Assembly (NCBI GenBank): GCA_022376925.1
Contig: JAIOJX010000004.1
Span: forward strand, 1,488,001 to 1,552,000
Direction of reading: 5' to 3'
Length of the DNA stretch: 64,000 nucleotides
Source: Tragulus kanchil
Taxonomy: Eukaryota > Chordata > Mammalia > Artiodactyla > Tragulidae
The notes under the pieces were generated by a model. That model was not told the DNA's origin and did not search any database. It saw only the letters and a list, made by a program, of their open reading frames with translations. This document shows, piece by piece, positions 1 to 10,880 of this stretch. The translations under genes were made by a program, and so were the position numbers. How positions within the stretch are numbered: the first letter of the stretch is position 1; each line of letters begins with the position of its first letter.

Positions 1-488
1 TCAAAGATTTGATTCGATGTGCCCAAACGCATACAACTATAAACAGTAAATTCAAGATTTGAATCTAGATCTTCCTAACTCCAGAACCTATGATGCACTA
101 AGATAAATGTTCCAAACTGTGAGAGAAAACTTAATACTCAGTGGCATAATTTATGAAGATAATCTAACAGTTAAAACACATAATCTGGAATATAGATGAA
201 TATAAATTCTACATCTTAAAAATGTTCTGATAACTTCTTTGAAACTCCTTTGAGAACTACTGATACAATTTTCTGAACCTGCTCTCCTTCAAGAAGCTGT
301 GTTCCATACTTCCTCACTCATTACAATGTTTAAACCTTAAACTTATTATCAATAATTGTAACTTCCAACTACTCAATTTAAAATATTTCACTCTCCAATC
401 GTTATTTTCTATCTTTAAAACATATTCTTTCAGCCATATGACTCCATCAATTCTTTGACTCTCCCAATGGATAGTTAATCCAGTGATT
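1..488. other. AT-rich unique DNA, no gene seen
   Basis: No reading frame, RNA gene or recognisable repeat was found here. The sequence is AT-rich with no coding-like structure. Confidence 0.6.
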
Positions 489-723
489 CTAACACTTTTT
501 TTTTTTTTTTTTACTTCCCTGGTGGCTCAGATGGTAAAGAATCTTCTCAGCAATGTAGGAGACCCAGGTTTGATCCCTGGGTCAAGAAGATTCCTGGAGA
601 AGGAAAAGGCAATCTACTCCAGTATTCTTGCCTGGAGAATTTCATGGACCAAGGAGCCTTCTGGGCTACAGTTCATGGGGTCACAAAGAGTTGGACACAA
701 CTGAACGAGTAACACTAACACTT
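489..723 (+). mobile_element. Bov-tA type SINE with target-site duplication
   Basis: The body runs from about 513 (ACTTCCCTGGTGGCTCAG, the tRNA-like head) through CAGTATTCTTGCCTGGAG and GGGCTACAGTTCATGGGG to ACACAACTGAACGAG near 710. These are hallmarks of ruminant tRNA/BovB-derived SINEs. CTAACACTT occurs before it (489-497) and again near 714, which fits a target-site duplication. A run of about 19 T sits between the left repeat and the SINE head, an unusual place because the A/T-rich tail of these SINEs is normally 3'. Confidence 0.9.
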
Positions 724-1317
724 ACCCCTCTTGCCTTTGAACATGACACAATGGAGGGAGGTCATGGGAATCTTAAATATATGAATGATAAAGGTGCTGA
801 ATGAATGATAAAGAATTCTAAGGATATCCTGAGAACTGTCCTGGATGATGATTATCCAGAGATATTAAAAAATATCTAGACAAAGTTAAGTCAAGTAGGC
901 TTGGAAAGTCCTTTGAATTACTCCCTGCATCACAAGTAGAACAGCTGAGGATATGTGGGCTTCAGCCTAAGGACCAAAAGGCTTGGAGGTGCTAGGGTGA
1001 CTAATTCTTGTCTCTGAAACACCATCAAGGAACTTTAAAAAGTGTGACGGAGTCCAGTGAAGGAAGATACTAGAAGGTAGAGCTCAACTCAATCAAAGAG
1101 AAAAAGATGAATGCTTTTCTTCTCATTATTATAAGTTTAATTCACTTTTATAGTTGGAATGCTGAGAAGGTTACTAAGAATGGGCCCTCAATCATTTTTG
1201 TGTAGGTCTGAATGGGATAGATTTTTTTCTGGTAACAATCAAGTCCCAATCATCAGCAGTTTCAAAGAACAAAGGTTTATAGAATTCCTAGTAGTTACAG
1301 AGGTCAAGACTCCAAAT
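724..1317. other. unique DNA, nothing recognised
   Basis: No gene or named repeat could be supported. The longest frames are below 70 codons. Confidence 0.5.
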
Positions 1318-1417
1318 TTTCAATGCAGGGGTTGTGGGTTCAATCCCTGGTTGGGGAACTAAGATCCCACATGTTGCATAGCATGGTCAAATCAATAAAT
1401 AAGTAAATAATAATAAA
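1318..1417 (+). mobile_element. CHR-type tRNA-derived SINE fragment
   Basis: The piece has the pattern CAATGCAGGGG, GGGTTCAATCCCTGG (tRNA B-box region), AAGATCCCACATG and then an AATAAATAAG-rich tail. This matches the body of cetartiodactyl CHR SINEs. The head upstream of the B box is missing or badly decayed, so it is partial. Confidence 0.7.
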
Positions 1418-1985
1418 AATAACAAGGGGTTATTTTTCACTCAGTAAACATGTTCATGGTACTTGTTCAGAGAGGCTCTTCTCATCACTTCACCCAGGGA
1501 TCCAGACTGATAGGGTGACCACCATCTTAAATGTTGCCAGCTGCCATGCTAGAGGGAAAGGGAACTCAGGCAGTGGGTGGGTGCATGTGTGTGCATCGCA
1601 AGCTGGTAATGATATTATGCTTTTGCCTGGAAGTGGTTTATGTGACTTCCACTCAACAACTGGCCAGAATTAGACACCTGGACCCACACAGCCACGAAGG
1701 AAGCATGACATTCAAATCTACAACGTGCCTGGAAGAATGGAATAATGAGTACCATGAAGAGCACCACAGCAGCACGGGGAGCAGCGGTGCAGCTCACGGG
1801 TCCAGTTCAGACATTCTGGCATTTCAGTCTGACACTTTTCGTTCCTACCCTAATCACCACAGCTGCTCTGAAAAACGTCCCAATGCAGTAAGCACCCCAA
1901 TACCAGAAGGGTTCGGGAAAAGCTTAGAAAACACCACCACTAATACCATAAACCTATCTATTTTATAGGCTGTGTGCCTGTGTGC

Positions 1986-2155
1986 CCAGTTGCTCAGTTG
2001 TATCTGACTCTTTGAGACTCTATGGACTGTTGCCTGCCATGGTCCTCTGTCCACAGGACTCTCCAGACAAGATTACTGGAATGCCATGCCCTCCTCCAGG
2101 GGATCTTCCTGACCTAGGGAATGATTCTTTACCACTGAGCCACCCAGGAAGCCCC
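1986..2155 (-). mobile_element. Bov-tA type SINE, reverse
   Basis: Reading the plus strand gives CAGTTGCTCAGTTGTATCTG, then ACTCTATGGACTG, CCAGGGGATCTTCCTGACC and GAGCCACCCAGGAAG, the reverse complement of a ruminant tRNA/BovB SINE. ATCTATTTTATA before it and ATCTATTATAAA after it suggest an imperfect target-site duplication. Confidence 0.88.
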
Positions 2156-3100
2156 ATCTATTATAAAAGACTAGAGGAACAGTAAGAAAGCCCATAGTTC
2201 TCAGTTTCTACATGAATCCTTTACCACAATAAAATAAGAAGAATTAGGTATTACGGCATCCTGTACTAAATGCAGTCAGATCTTTAGAGAGAAATAACTA
2301 GTTCTCATGCCGGCTAAAAGACCAAGCACTGGAATGAATTTTACTCAATCGAAACAGACCAACACAAGGGCAGACCATCACTGCTGCATCATTGCTACAC
2401 TTCTCCACAAGAGGACTAATCTATATTGACGATGAGATGATGGTCAGAAACCTCAAACAGAAAGCAAGGCAAAAGACTTTGACTGGGAGAAACCCCTATA
2501 GCAAGAACGGCCGTGCTACCAGATTTCTTTATAAAAACCAGAACCTGAGCTACCTGCAGCTATTCAGCTAGGCAGTGGTTGCATTTTGTTGTGGGCCCAT
2601 CACTTCACCCAGGGATCCAGACTGATAGGGTGACCACCATCTTAAATGTTGCCAGCTGCCATGCTAGAGGGAAAGGGAACTCAGGCAGTGGGTGGGTGCA
2701 TGTGTGTGCATCGCAAGCTGGTAATGATATTATGCTTTTGCCTGGAAGTGGTTTATGTGACTTCCACTCAACAACTGGCCAGAATTAGACACCTGGACCC
2801 ACACAGCCACGAAGGAAGCATGACATTCAAATCTACAACGTGCCTGGAAGAATGGAATAATGAGTACCATGAAGAGCACCACAGCAGCACGGGGAGCAGC
2901 GGTGCAGCTCACGGGTCCAGTTCAGACATTCTGGCATTTCAGTCTGACACTTTTCGTTCCTACCCTAATCACCACAGCTGCTCTGAAAAACGTCCCAATG
3001 CAGTAAGCACCCCAATACCAGAAGGGTTCGGGAAAAGCTTAGAAAACACCACCACTAATACCATAAACCTATCTATTTTATAGGCTGTGTGCCTGTGTGC

Positions 3101-3270
3101 CCAGTTGCTCAGTTGTATCTGACTCTTTGAGACTCTATGGACTGTTGCCTGCCATGGTCCTCTGTCCACAGGACTCTCCAGACAAGATTACTGGAATGCC
3201 ATGCCCTCCTCCAGGGGATCTTCCTGACCTAGGGAATGATTCTTTACCACTGAGCCACCCAGGAAGCCCC
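3101..3270 (-). mobile_element. Bov-tA SINE, second copy via duplication 1
   Basis: Identical to the SINE at 1986-2155 at offset 1115, so it arises from duplication 1 and not from a second insertion. Confidence 0.88.
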
Positions 3271-3805
3271 ATCTATTATAAAAGACTAGAGGAACAGTAA
3301 GAAAGCCCATAGTTCTCAGTTTCTACATGAATCCTTTACCACAATAAAATAAGAAGAATTAGGTATTACGGCATCCTGTACTAAATGCAGTCAGATCTTT
3401 AGAGAGAAATAACTAGTTCTCATGCCGGCTAAAAGACCAAGCACTGGAATGAATTTTACTCAATCGAAACAGACCAACACAAGGGCAGACCATCACTGCT
3501 GCATCATTGCTACACTTCTCCACAAGAGGACTAATCTATATTGACGATGAGATGATGGTCAGAAACCTCAAACAGAAAGCAAGGCAAAAGACTTTGACTG
3601 GGAGAAACCCCTATAGCAAGAACGGCCGTGCTACCAGATTTCTTTATAAAAACCAGAACCTGAGCTACCTGCAGCTATTCAGCTACAGATAGGACAACAA
3701 ACGGTTAGGTGAGGAAATGATCTGCTGTTCATCCAAGCCCATTAGCAATCAGTTGGACTAAACAGTGATGGGTAAAATATGTGAGAAATTGCACTAAAGG
3801 CTGTC

Positions 3806-3826
3806 TCACACACACACACACACACA
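3806..3826. repeat. (CA)n microsatellite
   Basis: About ten CA units followed shortly by a run of T at 3842-3853. Confidence 0.9.
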
Positions 3827-3853
3827 GATACATAGAATAGATTTTTTTTTTTT

Positions 3854-4663
3854 ACAGAGTTTTGTTGTTTACTGCCACACATCATGTGCCACACAGGCTT
3901 TTAAAATTGACATCTGAATTCAGCCTTCAATTAGCAAAAGCTTCCTTGGATATTCCTGTCTAAGGTACATTTTCCAGAGAGGTTAGGATTGTTATTATAA
4001 TTGATACTTTCAAATAAGGAAACTCAGATTCAAAAAGATGAACTTTATTCCTTCACTCTTATCTAAGTAAGTCTCTCTCCTTCTCTTTCTATGGAGTGCA
4101 CAAGAAAGCCCCTGAATGGGTGCATGTCAAAAACAGACTTTCTAATCTGTCCAAATTGACATGCTAACATAACAGAAAAAGAACCATCTCATCAACCCAT
4201 CGAGACCTCCCATGCCAGAGTCAGATTGGGTTTGAGGGACCATGACTCCTGTAATAGAAGGCACTCCTTATGTTCTTGGAGAAATTATTTATCTCTGACA
4301 TTCTACATTGTCAAATTTCCACACACTATGGAATTCATTTTACTTTTCATAAATCACTAAGTAACATAAAGTAATTTTCTCTGGTTTATGCTGTTAAAAT
4401 GTCTTCATAGTGAAGCTGATTATTGTATCCCAAGAGGAAGCCAGCATTACAGGGTAACTAATGATTTTGTTTGCATGAGTGTTAACCACCAAGCACCCTG
4501 AAAATAACCCAAATCATCTGTAGATAAAAGGGCCAGCTATCTGATGGTCCAGTCAAGAGAAGAGCTTCTGAGTTCAGTTCCTCTCTACCTGCTTCTACCT
4601 GTTTCTTCTCACAAACTTGAAGCCACTCCAGGTTCCTCTTAATCTCCAATTCTGGGGCTAGTA
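3854..4663. other. unique DNA, nothing recognised
   Basis: No gene or named repeat could be supported in this stretch. Confidence 0.5.
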
Positions 4664-4664
4664 T

Positions 4665-4877
4665 GAGCTTCTCTGGTGGCTCCGACAGTAAAGAATCTGC
4701 CTGCAATGCAGGAGACATGGGTTCAATTCCTGGACCCACAAGGTCCCCTGTAGAAGGGAATGGCTACCCATGCCAGTATTCTTGCCTGGAGAATTCCATG
4801 AACAGAGGAGCTAGTGGGCTACAGTCCATGGAGTTGCAAAGAGTTAGACACGACTGAGTGACTAACACTTTCACATG
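4665..4877 (+). mobile_element. Bov-tA type SINE
   Basis: Complete-looking body: GAGCTTCTCTGGTGGCTC head, CCTGCAATGCAGGAGAC, GGTTCAATTCCTGG, CAGTATTCTTGCCTGGAG, GGGCTACAGTCCATGG, ACACGACTGAGTGACT and an AACACTTTCAC end. Order and spacing match the ruminant family, with moderate divergence. Confidence 0.92.
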
Positions 4878-5189
4878 ACAACATAGCCTTTAATTAAAGG
4901 AGAAGTAAGCATCCTTGGTCAATTACCTAGAGGTCCCAACCTCAGCTCAGCTTGCCTGGGGCTCTAATTTGGCCCTTTCCAGACACCAAAGCTGTGCTCC
5001 AGTTCAGCAATGGGATTCCTTTCCTATGTCTCATGCTAGATTTCTTCCTTCACTTTTCTCTTTCTCTGTCTCTCTGTCTTCCCTTTCTGTGTAAGTACAT
5101 GTGTGAGCCATGAATACATTATTTCTTTGATCTAAAATTGGATTTGTAATAATTAATATGTGCCATGTCCATGAGCTGACAGAGATCAG

Positions 5190-5850
5190 GAACAAAGGAG
5201 TTTCTTATGAGCTGCTGGTAGGAGTACATCACATTGGAGAGGACTTGGGCACTGCCTAGTAAAGTCGAGATGAATATACCCTACAAACTACTCTTAGGGA
5301 TAGAACCTACAGATATGCACATACATATCCAACGTGACATGATAATTTATGGAATATTTTTCTGTAGCTGCAAAACACTGGAAATTATCTAAATGTTCAT
5401 CAACAGGAGAACCAAAAAATAAAGGATAGCCAACAACACAGAAGTGAAAAAATTAACCTGAAGTAGATAAATATATCAATAGCAATACATTTTGCACATA
5501 TGATGCTGAGTTTAAAGAAGTTGTAGAGTTCAGCTGCAAGTTGTAGAGTAATACATAAACTATATTATTTATGTAAAGTTAAAAATATGAAACATGAATA
5601 TTTTGTTAACCTATTAATTTTTTAATACATGCTTATATGCTAATATAGGGAAACAGAGCAACAGACCAAAATCTCAGGTGAAATTTCTTCTGTTGGGAGA
5701 AGCAAGGAAGATTTAAACATGATGGACTCAATTATATTTGTCATACCTTTTTCCTTAAGCTGGATGATGTTACATGGGAATTTTTGTTCCATTATACTGT
5801 GTGACACTTTGTTTTGTTTGACCTATATCATAATAAATCAAAAATACTCT
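5190..5850 (+). mobile_element. Old L1 3' end fragment
   Basis: The order of landmarks follows the end of L1 ORF2 and its 3' UTR in sense orientation: GAGCTGCTGGTAGGAGTACA, CTACTCTTAGGGATAGAACC, AAACACTGGAAATTATCTAA, ATGTTCATCAACAGGAGAAC. The tail resembles the 3' UTRs of old mammalian L1 (L1M) and ends around AATAAATCAAAAA. Many indels and stops; no intact frame. Confidence 0.7.
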
Positions 5851-6129
5851 AGGAAAAAGTTCGGACATTTTAAATAACCTTAAACCTCATTTTGACTAAA
5901 CTCAATGTTCATTCCAAGCACACTGAAGGATATCTACTGTTACTGATTATTAGTTCTTTTCTCCTCAATACATATAGCATTGTGTGAGCCAATGTGTCTT
6001 TCCTTTTTATGTAAGTGATAATGTAACTTATACTTTCATTTAACATTATCTCTTGATCATATAAGTACTTTCCTTATTAACAAAAATACATTTTCCTAGA
6101 AGTTTGACCTTTTTTTCTGGGGAGAAGGG

Positions 6130-6375
6130 TCCAGTAACTGAGAAAATAGACCTTGGAGACATACCTGAGTTCCAGTTAATGCTTTTAATATCTACCTAGG
6201 GTAAGTTATTAAAGTCTACTGCTTTAGTCTTCTCATCTTTAAAACAGAGATAATCACAAGTACCTTAAGATTGGTTAAGGATTGGATGATAAATTCATGA
6301 AAAGCAGTTAGAGAAATGTTTGGCACACAAGGAGCCCTTGGTATATACTACTACTATTATTATTTATAGCTACTG
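6130..6375 (+). mobile_element. MIR SINE, sense
   Basis: Pattern of MIR in order: GGAGACATACCTGAGTTCCA, GTCTTCTCATCTTTAAAACA, GAGATAATCACAAGTACCT, AAGCAGTTAGAGAAATG, TTTGGCACACAAGGAGCCC and an ACTATTATTATT end. Strongly diverged, as expected for this ancient family. Confidence 0.8.
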
Positions 6376-6945
6376 TCTATTATGCCTTACGGGAAGGGTT
6401 CTCACAATGGCATCCTTACACCAAGCACAAGCCATGGCCACTCCACAGGAGAATTATGATGCTCCTTTACTCACCTCTGCTACTTATGCTAGCCTTCAGA
6501 AATCAGTTGCCTTCAAAAAACACCAAAGAACCCATGGCAATGTCCGGGATCCTGCACACCACGTTCTATTGGTCCAAATTCCGGTCATTTTTTTCTTACA
6601 GGAGAATTTCTTTATCTCACTCATTGCTGTCAGATCCTGCCAAGTTAATCTGGCAACTAAAGAGATACACTTAAGTATTCATATGTCACCATTCTTTTTT
6701 TAAAAAGTAAGCCTGGTGGCATGGCCAACCTTCCTCTTTCACACTCATTTTAACAATATTTTAGGTTGAGATATTCACAGAATATGCTAACTTTCAGGCA
6801 ATCTATTGTCCTTGTAGTTCTTAGTGCTTATAACAAATCAAACACATAGTTTATTAATACTTGTTTAAACTTTCACTTAACACTTTAAAATACCTAATAT
6901 AAAATTTGGAATTTGCATTATTCTCCAGTGTAAGAGAAATTCAGA
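6376..6945. other. unique DNA with non-coding open frames
   Basis: A 127-codon frame starts in the MIR at 6320 and runs to 6703. It has no recognisable domain, signal peptide or splice context, and a second open frame overlaps it, so I do not call a gene. Confidence 0.5.
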
Positions 6946-7020
6946 ACAAAGGCTTTAGGGGCAGCCAGGCCTGAATTCAAATTCTAACTCTGTCATATGT
7001 TAGAAACGTGCCTCAAGGTA
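6946..7020 (+). mobile_element. Possible MIR fragment
   Basis: GGCTTTAGGGGCAGCCAGGC, TGAATTCAAATTCTAACTCT and GTTAGAAACGTGCCTC resemble the first third of a MIR. It is short and diverged, so the call is weak. Confidence 0.35.
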
Positions 7021-7025
7021 ACTGC

Positions 7026-7620
7026 ATCAGTTTTCTATGGCTAGATAACAAATTACCTCCCACTTAACAGCCTGAAACAATGCCCGTTCTTTATAGTTTT
7101 GTAGGTCAAAAGTCAGAGCACAGTATGACTGATTTCTCAGAATCTCACAGACTGAAATCAAGATGTAGGTAGATTGGGCTCTTGAGGGGAGCTCAGGGTA
7201 CTCTTGCAAGCTCACATGGTTGTTGGCAGAATTCCGATCCTAGCCGTTGAAGGACTAAGGCCCCTCTTCCTTGTTGCTGTCAGCTGGGGCCACTCTGAGC
7301 TCCTGGGAACTGCCATATTCCATACCATAGGACCACCTTCATCTTCAAAACCAGTAGGGATTTTCTCTCATATTGACTCCCTCTCCAACTTCCATTTCAC
7401 TTCTAGACCTAGATTTAAAGGGCTCATGTGATTGGCTCAGACCTATCTGGATGATCTGCCTATTTTAAGGTCGGCTGACTTGAGGCATTAATTTCATCTG
7501 CAAAATCCCTTCACTGCAATGCTTAGATTAATGTTCCTTTGATTACACAGAAGAAGGAACGAGTTCTCCAAGGAGGAGGAAATCCTGGGGGGCATCCTCA
7601 AGTTCTGATACTCACAGTAA
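7026..7620 (+). mobile_element. MLT2-type (ERVL) solo LTR
   Basis: The start CATCAGTTTTCTATGGCTAG with AACAAATTACCTCCCACTTA, then GTAGGTCAAAAGTCAGAGCA, CATCTTCAAAACCAGTAGGG, TCTGGATGATCTGCCTAT, TTCATCTGCAAAATCCCTTC and GGGGGGCATCCTCAAG follow the order of the MLT2 LTR family. No internal retroviral sequence flanks it, so it looks like a decayed solo LTR with no coding content. Confidence 0.65.
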
Positions 7621-7718
7621 GCCTCTTGACCCCGTAAGCTTTGGGCATACAGTGGGGTCAAAAAGTCAGTTGGATAGAAAGAAACAAGGACAAGCACTTC
7701 CAGGTACTGAATATGCTC

Positions 7719-9925
7719 AGGATTAGTTTGTCTTTCTTCATTATTTTATCTTCTGAGCAGACCTTTTGACATGAGCCTAGTACAGAAGCTCCTTGGGTGA
7801 CTGTTGCTAATTGGGTCCCTAATAATTATTCACTCTACCAAAGAATGAAACAGAGTCTAAGACAACTTCATTTTACAGATGAATTAATTGAGACTTAGAG
7901 ATAATATCTATAAAGTGGCTATCACAGGCTCCGGCACATACTATGAACATTCATAAATTTATATCAGCTGGCACAACTGCCACTATCACTGCTCTTGTAT
8001 TAGAAAGGAGAACATTAAAAGCTAACAGGAGCACCTACTGCACACCCCACTCTTCACACAGTCAGGAAACAACCTTGGAGATGATGAACACTTTGTAAGG
8101 TTACTAAAGAGCCACTGATCCCTGGGAAGATACTTGGTCTTTTTTTTTTTTTTTGGCTGCTTCTTTAATACCCTAGACAGAGTTACTATGGAAATTCTAG
8201 TTCTGGAACTGACCACACCAGAATCCAGTAGCTTCCAGTCTCTTAATATCAACTTGATGGCGGAATCTGCATTGCTAAGTGCAAAATCCAATCCTTTTGG
8301 CCTTTCCATTTAATCTTTGCTTCTTGGTTTTACAACTTCCTTTATCTAATTTTACCTATTATTTATTTTTAAGCTTTTCATCCCCTCTTATTCAATTTTC
8401 AGCGGAGACAAGTGGTATTCAAAAACTCTCTCACATCTTATAAAAGTGTATAAAACATTTTGTGCCTATTGAATGGATGCCCTTCATTCTTTCAAATGTC
8501 ACTCCATAATTGCTATAAATAAGGTCAGCAAAGGGAGATATTCAGAGAAGCTTTAGATTTCATATTTAGCTGTGTAGAATATAAGATGCAGAAGAAGCCT
8601 TGGAACAAAGTTACTCCAATCTTTCATATGGAACAGGAAGGAAGTAAAGCCCAAGATTGCCTCAAAGTCCAGCTGACTCACTGATTATTAGAGAAATAGC
8701 TCACATCTGTCAAAAAGGTCATTATCAAAAAATCTATGAACAATAAATACTAGAAAAGGTATAGAGAAAGGAACCTTTAGGTAGTTGGAAATGTAAATTG
8801 ATACACACTATGGAGAACTAAAAGGATTAGTTTGTCTTTCTTCATTATTTTATCTTCTGAGCAGACCTTGACATGAGCCTAGTACAGAAGCTCCTTGGGT
8901 GACTGTTGCTAATTGGGTCCCTAATAATTATTCACTCTACCAAAGAATGAAACAGAGTCTAAGACAACTTCATTTTACAGATGAATTAATTGAGACTTAG
9001 AGATAATATCTATAAAGTGGCTATCACAGGCTCCGGCACATACTATGAACATTCATAAATTTATATCAGCTGGCACAACTGCCACTATCACTGCTCTTGT
9101 ATTAGAAAGGAGAACATTAAAAGCTAACAGGAGCACCTACTGCACACCCCACTCTTCACACAGTCAGGAAACAACCTTGGAGATGATGAACACTTTGTAA
9201 GGTTACTAAAGAGCCACTGATCCCTGGGAAGATACTTGGTCTTTTTTTTTTTTTTTGGCTGCTTCTTTAATACCCTAGACAGAGTTACTATGGAAATTCT
9301 AGTTCTGGAACTGACCACACCAGAATCCAGTAGCTTCCAGTCTCTTAATATCAACTTGATGGCGGAATCTGCATTGCTAAGTGCAAAATCCAATCCTTTT
9401 GGCCTTTCCATTTAATCTTTGCTTCTTGGTTTTACAACTTCCTTTATCTAATTTTACCTATTATTTATTTTTAAGCTTTTCATCCCCTCTTATTCAATTT
9501 TCAGCGGAGACAAGTGGTATTCAAAAACTCTCTCACATCTTATAAAAGTGTATAAAACATTTTGTGCCTATTGAATGGATGCCCTTCATTCTTTCAAATG
9601 TCACTCCATAATTGCTATAAATAAGGTCAGCAAAGGGAGATATTCAGAGAAGCTTTAGATTTCATATTTAGCTGTGTAGAATATAAGATGCAGAAGAAGC
9701 CTTGGAACAAAGTTACTCCAATCTTTCATATGGAACAGGAAGGAAGTAAAGCCCAAGATTGCCTCAAAGTCCAGCTGACTCACTGATTATTAGAGAAATA
9801 GCTCACATCTGTCAAAAAGGTCATTATCAAAAAATCTATGAACAATAAATACTAGAAAAGGTATAGAGAAAAGGGAACCTTTTTAGGTAGTTGGAAATGT
9901 AAATTGATACACCACTATGGAGAAC
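7719..9925. repeat. Tandem duplication 2 (about 1.10-kb unit)
   Basis: Copy 1 is 7719-8818 and copy 2 is 8823-9925, separated by TAAA. A two-base difference (ACCTTTTGACATG against ACCTTGACATG) shifts the offset from 1104 to 1102. The last 50 bases of copy 1 have lost bases in four homopolymers (GAGAAAGGAACCTTTAGG against GAGAAAAGGGAACCTTTTT), while the body is nearly identical. This is the pattern of a low-quality read end. Confidence 0.95.
8682..8818 (+). mobile_element. L1 3' fragment, truncated by a duplication junction
   Basis: Same L1 sequence as the start of the element at 9785, cut off at the junction of duplication 2. It is not an independent insertion. Confidence 0.75.
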
Positions 9926-10378
9926 AATATGGCGGTTTCTTAAAAAATTAAAAATAGAACTACCATATGACCCAGGAATTACACTACTGGGCATGTTTCC
10001 AGAGAAAACCATAATTCAAAAAGATACATACAGTGAAATATTAATTGCAAGACGATTTACAATAGCCAAGAGAGAGAACCTAAATGTCCAACAACAGAGG
10101 AATAGATAAAGAGGGAGTACGTATATACAATGGAATATTACTCAGCCATGAAAAGGAATGAAACTGGGGAGAGATGTAGATGGGCCTAGAGACCAACATG
10201 CAAAGTAAGAGATAGACAAATATTGTATATTAATGCATGTATGTGGAATCTAGAAAATAGTATAGATGGTCTTATTTGCAAAACAGAAATAAAGACACTG
10301 ATGTAGAGAACATATGGTTACCGAGGGGTAAGAGGGGTGGGATTAACTGAGAGATTGGGATTGACATAAATCCATTAC

Positions 10379-10403
10379 TGTGTGTTTGTGTGTGTGTGTG
10401 TGT
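10379..10403. repeat. (TG)n microsatellite in L1 3' UTR
   Basis: A short TG run, two bases longer in the second copy near 11474-11498. This is the kind of length difference typical between the duplicated copies. Confidence 0.8.
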
Positions 10404-10480
10404 ATACATATAGCACAGGGAACTCTGCTCAGTGCCCTGTGATGACCTAAATGGGAAGGAAAGTCAAAAACGTGGGGATA

Positions 10481-10556
10481 TCATGGACAGAGAAGCTTGG
10501 TGGGCTATAATCCATAGGGCTGCAAAGAACTGGACACAACTGAGTAACTAACACAA
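10481..10556 (+). mobile_element. BovA SINE 3' fragment inside L1
   Basis: ATCATGGACAGAGAAGCTTG, GTGGGCTATAATCCATAGGG and ACTGGACACAACTGAGTAAC are the 3' third of a BovA body. L1 3' UTR sequence is continuous on either side (GGAAGGAAAGTC before, ATATAGCTGATTCAC after), so the SINE inserted into the L1. Confidence 0.8.
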
Positions 10557-10880
10557 ACATATACATGTATACATATAGCTGATTCACTTTGTTACACAGC
10601 AGAAACTGACATAGCAGTGTAAAGCAACTATACCCCAATTAAAAAAAAAAAAACATTCATCTGACTGAATTCAGCTAATGTGTAATAGAGGATGAGGCTG
10701 GGAGTGAAATCTATCATAGGACTAACTGCCTAAAAAGTTAGATAAATGCTGGATGAGACAGCAAGAGATGATTGACTACAATATACCCACACGTTTTCAT
10801 CCCCTTCCCCCTTCCCTGCTGATCCTCACAGCTTCTTTTAGAAAAGTAAATTCCATCAAAGGGTTTCCAGCTGACTCACT

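Larger units (their letters stand above)
1483..3685. repeat. Tandem duplication 1 (1088-base unit)
   Basis: Copy 1 is 1483-2570 and copy 2 is 2598-3685, a constant offset of 1115 with no indel seen. A 27-base spacer (2571-2597) belongs to neither copy. The unit contains a Bov-tA SINE and a 145-codon frame (1531-1968, repeated at 2646-3083); neither has features of a real gene. The two copies are effectively identical, so the duplication is very recent or artefactual; I favour an unmerged assembly overlap. Confidence 0.95.
9785..10655 (+). mobile_element. Ruminant/cetartiodactyl L1 3' end
   Basis: ORF2 end and 3' UTR landmarks in order: ATTAGAGAAATAGCTCACAT, CATTATCAAAAAATCTATGA, CACTATGGAGAACAATATGG, ACTACCATATGACCCAGGAA, GGAATATTACTCAGCCATGA, GTGACCTAAATGGGAAGG (here with an extra GA), GCTGATTCACTTTGTTACAC and an A-rich tail at 10639-10652. 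5'-truncated and full of stops. A SINE fragment interrupts it at about 10481-10556. Confidence 0.88.

Noticed and set aside
1531..3083. A 145-codon frame present twice (1531-1968 and 2646-3083), suggesting a duplicated gene.
   Set aside because: Both copies lie inside duplication 1 and are identical because the whole 1088 bases are. No domain, signal peptide or splice context is visible, and the frame has overlapping open frames on the other strand.
7026..7620. A complete endogenous retrovirus.
   Set aside because: Only one decayed LTR-like stretch is visible; there is no internal coding region or second LTR nearby.
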